This document shows positions 24,401-30,997 of a DNA stretch of 64,000 nucleotides, piece after piece (positions within the stretch are counted from its first letter, which is position 1; every line of letters starts with the position of its first letter). This DNA comes from JAZDGX01 sp964482205 (lineage in GTDB: Bacteria > Eisenbacteria > RBG-16-71-46 > CAIMUX01 > WJJG01). The position numbers and the translations under genes are program-made. The stretch covers positions 124,001 to 188,000 of the forward strand of contig CAYZWI010000001.1 of the NCBI GenBank assembly GCA_964482205.1. Direction: 5' to 3'. Below the pieces are notes generated by a model. It did not search any database and was not told where the DNA came from. It was given only the letters and a program-made list of their open reading frames with translations.

Positions 24401-26973
24401 GAGGGCCGCCCTTCGTTTCTCCTCAACGCGTGCTCGTTCTCCCCAATGGGGATTGCCTCATTCTGGATGCGAGTGTGGTGGGAGCCGGTTTCGCGCGGGG
24501 GGCGGTCTTCCGCATCCCGGCCGGACAGCAGGAGCTGCAGGTGCTCGCGCAGCCCTCCTCCTTCCGCATGCCGATCGACATGACCTTGCAGGGCGACAGT
24601 ATTCTCTGGGTGGCCGACACGCGCGCCAACCCCAAGAACCTGTCGGTCCAGAATACCGGCGCGATTTTCGGATTGGATGTGCAAACCGGCGCGGTCGTCG
24701 ACACGATTGCGGACGAGAGCCTGCAGAACCCGCAAGGAGTGATGTGGGTCGAGGGGCGCGGGCTGTTCTTCGTCGATCCGCGCTATCGCGTGGGCCCAAA
24801 CACCGCCATTCGCGTTGCCAACCCGGAGACGGATCAGATCTCCAATTTTCTCACCTCGTTGTTCCTGACCACGCCGTCCCGATTGACGCTCGGCAAGAAG
24901 AACCAGTTCTTCGTGGTCGATTCGCTGGCCAGTCCGGTGGCCGACACGCTGCGCGGCTCCATATTCCGGGGCGGCTTGGTGAGTGGAGTCCTCGAACGCT
25001 TCGTGCAGCATCCGGAGGTCAAGCAGCTTCAGGCGCTCGTCCGCATTCCTTCGGTCGAAATCGAGCTGCGTTCGTGGAGCGAGCAGGAGGATGCGAGCGG
25101 ATTCGCGCGCCAGCCGGGGGACACGCTGCATTGCCGGATCGTCGCCGAGAACCCCGGCCGGCTCCCCGACCCGGCGACCTCGCTGGAAGTGCGCCTGCCC
25201 GACAACCTGCGCCTGCTGACGAGCTCGCTGCATGTCTCCGATGGAAAGATCGCCTCGAGTCCGCAGACGATTTCCTGGGAGGGAAGCATCCAGCCGGGAG
25301 ACAGCGCCTGGATCGACTATTCCGCCATCATTCCGCCTCGATTGCCGGGCATGACGCCGTGGATCGAACAGCGCGCCTACTTGACCTGCGCGCGAGCCGA
25401 AAGCGACTCGGCGCTGATGCGGCACTACATCTCGAACGCCACCGGCGACGGAGAGATCCTGGTCGCCGACGGACGCGCTGACATTCTGCACCACTCCCGG
25501 GCTCAGGGCGCCGTCTTTCGTATCGAGGGCCCCACCCGCGAGCCGGTGCCGGTGGTCGCGTCCGCGGACCTCCGCCAATTGATGGCCGTCGAGTTGCTGC
25601 CCGGCAGCACGACCGAGATGCTGCTGCTCGATTCGGATGCCGATCCCGCGGGTATCGGAAAGCGGGGATGCCTCCTGCGCGCGAGCACGAGAACCGGCGA
25701 GGTCAGCCTGCTCTTCCAGGATTCCACCTTCGTCGATCCCATCGGGATCACGGTGCTCGACAGCGTGACCTGTTTCCTGCTCGACCGCCTGGCCGATCCC
25801 TTCGATCTCGTTCCCGGGCCGACGGGTGGGCCCGGAGCCGTGTATCGCATCGATGTGAGAACCGGCGCCGGCGAGCCGATCGCTTCCGACACGCGCTTCT
25901 CTTCGCCGGTCGATCTGGTGCCCGATCCCACGACCGGCAGGATCTTCCTGATCGATGAGGACGCGGGCGGGGGTGGCAGCGGACAGGGAGGCGTATTCGA
26001 GATCCATCCGGACTCCGGAGAAGTGACGGAGATCTGGACGGGCGAGCCTTTTCAGTCGCCGCGATGCGGGACGATCGGCGACGATGGTGCATTGCTGGTC
26101 ATGGACCGCCGCCAGATCGGAGCCGCCGTCCTGCGTTTGGCGGACGGCCCGTCCACGAGCATCGTCGCTTCGTGCACGAGCGCCTCGGACCCGCGCGACA
26201 TGGTGGTCGACTACGCGAGCCGGATCGTCTTCTCGGACGCGACGGCGAATCCCGGCGGGTTCCCGGGACCGACGGGAAGCATCTTGAGAATCGATCCCGA
26301 GTTGGAGCGCTGCCAGCTCTACCGCGGAGGATCGCCTTTCGTTCAGCCGAGAGGCATCTCGGTGCGCTACGAAGGGACGCCCGTTTCGCTCATACGGATC
26401 CTGCTCTCCGAAACGGCCGGAGGAGTGCAGCTTTGCTGGGAGGCCCCGCGGATCTTCGGCGGCGCGCTCTTCTATGTGTATCGGCGTTCGCCGGAGGAAG
26501 CGGGCAGCGAGTTCGCCTTGCTCAATCCCGAATCTCCGATCGAGGGCGATGGAGAGAGCTGCTTCCTCGACCACGACATTCTTCCCGGCGCGTTGTACGA
26601 ATATCAGTTGCTCGCCCTCAGGGAGGACGGCAGCCAGACATTTCCACCCGTGTCGCTGCGCGTTTCGAGCAGCTCCGTGGCCTTTTCGCTCGGGGCGCCC
26701 GGGCCGAATCCCTTCCGTCCGGGATCGGCCGCGCAGGGGCTCGCGATCCGCTTCCAGATGCCTTCCGCGCAGCGTGAGTTGCGATTGAGCGTGTTCGATG
26801 TGGCCGGCCGCCTCGTGCGCAACCTCCTGCAGGGGCCCATTCGAGCGGGCTCGCACGCCGTGTACTGGAACGGCAGAGACGATCACGACGCGCCCGCGGG
26901 AAGCGGCATCTACTTCGTGCGCCTGGATGCGGGCCCGTACCGCGCCTCGCGCCGCATCGTGCTGTTGCGCTAG
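21436..26973 (+). CDS. Giant secreted beta-propeller/DUF11-like repeat protein with FlgD-like (type IX-like) C-terminal domain
   Basis: Exported protein of 1845 residues. The start at 21436 has GGCGGAAG upstream and gives a basic n-region followed by a strong hydrophobic core (LLAALLLALAGVCPSSSNAE). The body alternates NHL-like propeller blades with Ig/DUF11-like modules. A blade motif of the form hhhhD-x-x-A-[DN]-P, about ten residues, G-[AS]-h-h-x-h-D recurs about a dozen times (VLVLDARADP, LWVADTRANP, ILVADGRADI, MLLLDSDADP, IVFSDATANP). Ig-like modules contain GDSTHFAMDVRVP or GDSAWIDYSAIIP. A fibronectin-like stretch precedes the last 95 residues, a FlgD-Ig/T9SS-type-A-like domain (GPNPFRPG, LSVFDVAGRLVR, GIYFVRLDAG). 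It is probably surface-exposed or released; no enzymatic motif is visible. Confidence 0.85.
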   Translation: MRPAGSPRIRRRRGGRFPLFRAALLAALLLALAGVCPSSSNAEAPAWGDLLVLDRAWPVQSDSGAAVVASFTRASVSPVAFLPRYERLSGIAWASPKTLYVGDGPRLRKFDPYLPMPGNVETIRHDYFDSIVALERDSSGNLYLLDRESDPLSEGYSGAVLLFRPETRAVSIVASSRLFGSPSDFAAGPDGRLYVLDPTGRMAGTAPSTGALFAVDPGMHTVEALLSLSFMTRPAAVAVRDPQTLLLLDGEASVPGGAPNGGAIYVVSLPSLAIEDTLAVPAFREPVDLVMISPSEAAVLDANADMNGAVAGKGALLRIDLDAEAAVDTLSSTLFRSLASLARYDGPDMDASRFVLEGAESGEAAAGASLRFTAALVNRAPMPTGPLSVSVELDSLLCLFTNAEAESGELLFDADGPVLTWRGELGPGDSTHFAMDVRVPVQFAAGRITEVVIQIDGEGISRVQTIDLQTVANISAGQVFYLDAGATSSPRIFYLGAGGYEPVTWLSDSNMMPRMIDLTFGPDGTVYVLDNQVNRPRVVAVNPVDRSKRIVHEGAPLTIPTAICLGHDGSLLITDPKAYYPETIPPVIYRLDPQSGDISVFFTTTNLSWLNDPMDICPDIKGHYMVADMVSNPGNDRWGRVVELDGAGHWLRKFDRVGLALDDPMSVVVDDDGTIFVTDSTSGAQPPPGVYKITRNPIDYVRIASGAIDTLLVCPAGIERLEAGRFALCDWSSNPYYPGHGGLLRLNRLSGGWEVKSLSFHYSLWHPRRAAIFRPPELQCDLLQMGDGQTPPAPGDTVQVKAVVRNRCPMPALDTGAILTHSDQVKPVGWRATRGLLRPDSEGRVHWTVDLAFQKAETLWVDLEVDSLAPTHSVIDAAIQLLGGANSPSLAVSDTIMGPLGADQVLVLDARADPFHRGHRGAIFLYDAENLKLIPYRSREEFRQPSDMCMLDENRALILESKANASFGPDTGALWEYDLEEDRLNILAGGPPFVSPQRVLVLPNGDCLILDASVVGAGFARGAVFRIPAGQQELQVLAQPSSFRMPIDMTLQGDSILWVADTRANPKNLSVQNTGAIFGLDVQTGAVVDTIADESLQNPQGVMWVEGRGLFFVDPRYRVGPNTAIRVANPETDQISNFLTSLFLTTPSRLTLGKKNQFFVVDSLASPVADTLRGSIFRGGLVSGVLERFVQHPEVKQLQALVRIPSVEIELRSWSEQEDASGFARQPGDTLHCRIVAENPGRLPDPATSLEVRLPDNLRLLTSSLHVSDGKIASSPQTISWEGSIQPGDSAWIDYSAIIPPRLPGMTPWIEQRAYLTCARAESDSALMRHYISNATGDGEILVADGRADILHHSRAQGAVFRIEGPTREPVPVVASADLRQLMAVELLPGSTTEMLLLDSDADPAGIGKRGCLLRASTRTGEVSLLFQDSTFVDPIGITVLDSVTCFLLDRLADPFDLVPGPTGGPGAVYRIDVRTGAGEPIASDTRFSSPVDLVPDPTTGRIFLIDEDAGGGGSGQGGVFEIHPDSGEVTEIWTGEPFQSPRCGTIGDDGALLVMDRRQIGAAVLRLADGPSTSIVASCTSASDPRDMVVDYASRIVFSDATANPGGFPGPTGSILRIDPELERCQLYRGGSPFVQPRGISVRYEGTPVSLIRILLSETAGGVQLCWEAPRIFGGALFYVYRRSPEEAGSEFALLNPESPIEGDGESCFLDHDILPGALYEYQLLALREDGSQTFPPVSLRVSSSSVAFSLGAPGPNPFRPGSAAQGLAIRFQMPSAQRELRLSVFDVAGRLVRNLLQGPIRAGSHAVYWNGRDDHDAPAGSGIYFVRLDAGPYRASRRIVLLR

Positions 26974-27315
26974 TCGCAAGAGCGCGGCGCGATCCCGGCC
27001 CTCACTGTACGATGCGGGACACTCGCTGAACCGTGGAGGCCAGCGGGCCGCGACTCTGCATGGTTGATCCGCTCGAAGAGACCTTCGCATCCCGAAACCG
27101 TTTCTCCCGCCCATCGCAACGACGCCCGCATCTTCTTGCATTCCTCGACATTGGCGGGCCCCGACGCGCGCGCACGCCGACACGCGGTTGCCCGTCGTTT
27201 GCCGGTTCACTTCTGGCATGGATCTGGCAGAGCGATACAGCGGGCGGATCAGGAAGCGGATTCGCCAAACAGGGTCGCGGCGCGCTCGAACGCCTCGCGG
27301 AGAAGGGAGGGAAGG
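26974..27315. other. 342-bp intergenic region, nothing recognisable
   Basis: Between the giant secreted protein and the lipoprotein gene. I find no convincing frame, hairpin terminator or consensus promoter. The last 20 bases are purine-rich (AGAAGGGAGGGAAGG) and supply the ribosome binding site for the start at 27316. Confidence 0.5.
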
Positions 27316-28371
27316 ATGAAGGCATGGAAGTGGGGAATCGCGCTGCTGATCGGCCTCCTCGCGGTCGGCCTCCTCAATTCGGGCTGCGGCCGTGACGAGG
27401 CGCCCGCAACTTCGGCCGTCGATCCCGGCACGGAACAAGTGCTCGATCTCGACGCGGAGAATGGAGGCTTCCTTCCGATCGACGAAGAGCCTGCCTTCGG
27501 CGATCCGGCGCTTGCGGTGCTCGCCGGCCGCGAAGAGGAAGTGGAGGACGGCTATGCCGGCCTCGGCCCCGAAGGACGGCGGCATGCGAAGCGCTTGGAG
27601 GACGATCACCGTCGCGTCCGTTATTCGCTCACAATCCTGTGGGGATTCCGGCCCGGCGCGGGTGACAGCCTGGGCGCGACCTCGCCTGTTGAATGGAAAG
27701 GCAGTCTGGCGATCGAAGAGGGCGCCATTCGGCTGCTCCGTCTGATCGATTTCGAGCGTCGTGAGGATCGCGTTCTTCCGCGCACGCGTCCTGATTCGAT
27801 CGCCTGGACCTCGGTGACATCGGACTTCATGGACGGACTGCGCCTGCTGGTGACTGTCGCCGACTCGGGCGCGCCGGCTGTGCCGCTTGCGCTCCGCTTG
27901 AATGAGTACACCCGCGAGCTGACGACCGCGGACTTGGAAGACCTGGAGGAGCTGATCGATCTCGGCGACGGAACGCGCGTCGTGCTGCGCTCGTTCCGCA
28001 TGGATTCCAAGCTCGAGGCGCACGGTTTCTGCAGTGGTTTGTGGGAATGGCCCGCGGAGAACCCCTGCGGGGAGTTTCGCGGCACATGGACCCGCGAAGA
28101 GGGCAGAATGGCGGGGTTCCTGCGCGGGATCGCAGGCTACAACCGCCTGGGCGAACCGGTCTTCTTCGGCAAGTTCACCGGAGAGCGCGGGAATTTCAGC
28201 GGTTTTCTGCGCGGCTCGTGGACGCGCTCGGAGAATGAAGGGCGCTTCGAAGGGGAATGGATCACAAGAACGGGTCAGGCGCTCGGGCGTGTGCAAGGAG
28301 TCTGGATTTCTCGGGCCGCGGGATCGGGCGTCTTCAACGGCACCTGGCGCGGGCACCCGATCGCACCTTGA
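27316..28371 (+). CDS. Lipoprotein with GxFxGxW-type repeats
   Basis: Protein of 351 residues with a lipoprotein-like signal (MKAWKWGIALLIGLLAVGLL, then NSGC). The +1 Cys is plausible, but the -3 residue is Asn instead of the usual Leu. The middle is charged and unremarkable. The C-terminal 120 residues contain about six short modules of the form G-x-[FV]-x-G-x-[WR] (GEFRGTW, GFLRGSW, GRFEGEW, GRVQGVW, GVFNGTW) spaced 12-30 residues apart, suggesting a repetitive beta-sheet surface. AGGGAGGGAAGG just upstream fixes the start. It ends at a convergent terminator hairpin. I do not recognise a family and assign no function. Confidence 0.78.
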   Translation: MKAWKWGIALLIGLLAVGLLNSGCGRDEAPATSAVDPGTEQVLDLDAENGGFLPIDEEPAFGDPALAVLAGREEEVEDGYAGLGPEGRRHAKRLEDDHRRVRYSLTILWGFRPGAGDSLGATSPVEWKGSLAIEEGAIRLLRLIDFERREDRVLPRTRPDSIAWTSVTSDFMDGLRLLVTVADSGAPAVPLALRLNEYTRELTTADLEDLEELIDLGDGTRVVLRSFRMDSKLEAHGFCSGLWEWPAENPCGEFRGTWTREEGRMAGFLRGIAGYNRLGEPVFFGKFTGERGNFSGFLRGSWTRSENEGRFEGEWITRTGQALGRVQGVWISRAAGSGVFNGTWRGHPIAP

Positions 28372-28484
28372 CGGCTACGGGATGTCAGCGCGGCCGCGCT
28401 CACGGCCACCCTTACGCCGCGCGCACAAAAGAAAGAGGTGAACCCGCCGGTACCCATGCGCCCCTCGGGAAGCCGGTGGGAAGC

Positions 28485-28512
28485 AAGGAGGGAGCCTCAG
28501 GGCTCCCTCCTT
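28485..28512. terminator. Strong hairpin terminator between convergent genes
   Basis: AAGGAGGGAGCC (28485-28496) and GGCTCCCTCCTT (28501-28512) form a perfect 12-bp stem with loop TCAG, followed on the + strand by TTTGC. It lies between the lipoprotein gene ending at 28371 (+) and the one ending at 28594 (-), so it can serve both. Confidence 0.75.
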
Positions 28513-28593
28513 TGCATGAGTGCGAAGCGAGGGGCATGTCGTTCAGCCTGTCCGCCCCGTTTCGGAGCCGCCTGCGCAATCGGTGGCCGATGG

Positions 28594-30747
28594 TCACTCG
28601 CGTGTAGAGATGTCGAATGTCCATTGATCATCGGATGAGAGGAAGGTCGTGCTCTCTCTCTCCTGGTTGTTGTAGTAGTAATACCATCTGCAATGCACGA
28701 TTCGCTCAGAGACTTCCTCCGGCGCGAGCTGGTATCGGAAATCCGTGCTTCCCCATTCATCTCCCGGGTAGTCCTGAACCGGGATGTCTCTGACGGTGAC
28801 ATCCGTCTGCCACTGGTACCGTCCGCCTTGCGGATAGGTCGTGGTTCGATCCGAGTACATGCGGATCCACTCGATCATTCTGCCGTCCGGCGAGACTTGT
28901 CCCGTCAGGCTGTCGCTGAATACGGCCGTCTCGTAGATGGTCGCCTCCACAGTCTGGATTCCAAAGGAGAAGCTCGTGCCGTTCCAGGTGAGAGCCGGGG
29001 CCCCGGGCAGGCACGAGACGGTGTTGGACACCGAGAAGTTCTGATATCGGGGGTCGGGATCCTGGGGATCCAGAATGGACCCGGAAGCGGAAGGGTAGAT
29101 GTTGCCCCGCTGGTGCAGGAGATCGAGCAGGTTCTGTTGCGGGACGACGATGTCTCCCCATTGCTGCTTCGCGTTCGTCGAGGTTCCCCATTCGATGTTG
29201 CGCGCCACGTCGAGCGAGTCGCCGTTTGGCCTGTAGATCCGCAGCACGCTTTCCCCGGGGTAGACGCGCTCCAGGAGATACCCTCCCGGGACTGCGGCCA
29301 CCGGCTTTCCCAGCGGAAGCCGGTATTCCTTATCTCCTGCGATCGAGACGGAGCGCGCGGAATGGCCTGGGAGGGGGTTGTCCTGCTCATCGACGAATCT
29401 GCACTGCGCGAAGTGGCTCCAGCCTGAAGGCTGCAGCATGGCCGGGATCTTGTCCTGCTGCCCCGAGGCAGACAGGTAGATGTGCATCTGGTAGCGGAAG
29501 GAGGGGATGGTGTTGGCTCCGTGAGCGATCCATTCGTAGCAGGCCTGATACCTTTCGTTCAGGTCGCCCTCCACGACGGGCACGGACACCCGCGGACCAT
29601 AGAAGGAGAACACGGTATCGGATTGCCGGGTCATGGACGCCAAAACCGCGACCCCCATGCCCTCGAGGTCGAGGAAATCCTGCTCCATCGGGTCCGTGAC
29701 ATGATCGAGACTGGTGAGGAAGGTACCCTGCTCCGGATTCCCGCTGTTGATCGTGCGATTGAGGACGTATTCCGCAAAGTAAGCAGGCTCCTCGATCACA
29801 TTGTTCCTCGCTCCCGGCTCGCCGAGCTTGTGGTCGCTGGGACGCGGGGTCATGGCGAAGTTGAGGTACTGGTTGTTCCCGAGCAACACATGGTGGAGAT
29901 AGTGGCCGACTTCGTGAGCCACGCTGCCCTCGTAATCGTCCTTCATCATCAAGGCGCAGCGCGCGATCGGCGGAACGAAACTCCAGAAGGGGACATACTT
30001 CGGTTTGGTCGGAAACCAGGACCCCGTGTTGATGTCCACGAACAGAGTCGGCATGAAGGGGCCGTTGATGTCCAGCATCGCCTGCTCTCTCCTGGCCGGG
30101 GGGACGACCACGATGAGGTTCTGGATGGCCTCGCGCACGTTCTGCTCGAACACCCGCATCAACTCCCCGTGGTCGGTGATCCCCGCGATGTGGAGCTTCT
30201 TGAAGTTCGTGATCCCTTGCCACTTCATGCTCTGCCCATCACGGAACGCGGATGTCTCGAGCAGTTCCACGACGAGCGTGTCGCCGACGGTTTCGGTGAC
30301 GGGGAAGGGAAGCCACCCCGAGTCGCTTCCTTCGTCTCCTTCCAGGATGACGCCCTCGAATGGCGCATAGCCGAAGACGAAATCGTAGTCCGTCGAATCG
30401 TGGGGGATCAGGATCTCGACCGGTTCGGAACCGGTGTACGACAACGCGAAGGCGCTGTCTTCCGGAGCGGCCTGCGGTCCGGAAACGATGGCGGTGACGG
30501 TCAGCGCCCCCCCCTGGGCGTCCCGGATCCGGAAGATGCTGTTGCTGATGGGGTCGATGACTCTCGCCTCGGCGGCGGGGGCGACCGGGTGGACCCTCGA
30601 CTCCCCGAACTCCCAATCGTCCGGCGACGGCGTATCGGGCGTGATCCTCTCGCGGCTGCAACCGCTGCCCGAAAAGGCCATCCCCAGAAGAAATAAGGCG
30701 ACAATCGCGCCGGTCGAATGGTGGAACGATGAGGGAAGTCGGAGCAT
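28594..30747 (-). CDS. Lipoprotein with zinc-metalloprotease (HExxH) motif
   Basis: Exported protein of 717 residues starting at 30747, where GGGGAGG lies 8 bases upstream of the ATG. The N-terminus has a hydrophobic signal ending in AFSGSGCSRE, a lipoprotein-like Cys. About residue 280 it has SVAHEVGHYLHHVLLGN. HEVGH (29902-29916) is a zincin HExxH core, and EEPAYFAEYVLN some 35 residues later could supply the third, glutamate ligand of a gluzincin. The region before it is a beta-rich module with an AIQNLIVVVPPA segment; the C-terminal third is beta-rich and may be a binding domain. A periplasmic or surface protease is inferred; the family is not recognised. It is separated by 250 bp from the pilin operon upstream and probably has its own promoter. 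Confidence 0.75.
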   Translation of the reverse strand: MLRLPSSFHHSTGAIVALFLLGMAFSGSGCSRERITPDTPSPDDWEFGESRVHPVAPAAEARVIDPISNSIFRIRDAQGGALTVTAIVSGPQAAPEDSAFALSYTGSEPVEILIPHDSTDYDFVFGYAPFEGVILEGDEGSDSGWLPFPVTETVGDTLVVELLETSAFRDGQSMKWQGITNFKKLHIAGITDHGELMRVFEQNVREAIQNLIVVVPPARREQAMLDINGPFMPTLFVDINTGSWFPTKPKYVPFWSFVPPIARCALMMKDDYEGSVAHEVGHYLHHVLLGNNQYLNFAMTPRPSDHKLGEPGARNNVIEEPAYFAEYVLNRTINSGNPEQGTFLTSLDHVTDPMEQDFLDLEGMGVAVLASMTRQSDTVFSFYGPRVSVPVVEGDLNERYQACYEWIAHGANTIPSFRYQMHIYLSASGQQDKIPAMLQPSGWSHFAQCRFVDEQDNPLPGHSARSVSIAGDKEYRLPLGKPVAAVPGGYLLERVYPGESVLRIYRPNGDSLDVARNIEWGTSTNAKQQWGDIVVPQQNLLDLLHQRGNIYPSASGSILDPQDPDPRYQNFSVSNTVSCLPGAPALTWNGTSFSFGIQTVEATIYETAVFSDSLTGQVSPDGRMIEWIRMYSDRTTTYPQGGRYQWQTDVTVRDIPVQDYPGDEWGSTDFRYQLAPEEVSERIVHCRWYYYYNNQERESTTFLSSDDQWTFDISTRE

Positions 30748-30952
30748 GAGAATGCCTCCCCTGGACTGCTGTCCCTTTTCGCGCAGACAGCGCGGGCCCG
30801 GATTCCAAGAGCGAGAGCAGTCATGGACAGTTGGAAGTACGCCGGCAAGGTAAGGGAGGATTTTCCGACGGGCAAGAGCGGAAGGGGACCAAACGCACCC
30901 CGGTCGCCACGCGGGGAGCGCTCGAGCCCCCATGAGCTCGGAGGCGGCAGTC

Positions 30953-30978
30953 CGGTGGGATCCGGCAGGATCCCGCCG
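30953..30978 (-). terminator. Hairpin downstream of the pseudopilin operon
   Basis: CGGTGGGATCC (30953-30963) and GGATCCCGCCG (30968-30978) pair over 11 bp (one G-T) around GGCA, 20 bp beyond the last pseudopilin stop (30998). No T-tract follows on the minus strand, so it may be a transcript-end stabiliser or a weak terminator. Confidence 0.4.
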
Positions 30979-30997
30979 CCACAGGCCTTGATTCCGC

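Noticed and set aside
23944..28356. Long open minus-strand frame opposite the giant secreted protein
   Set aside because: Same reason: a GC-driven shadow frame of a plus-strand gene with a clear signal peptide and C-terminal domain.
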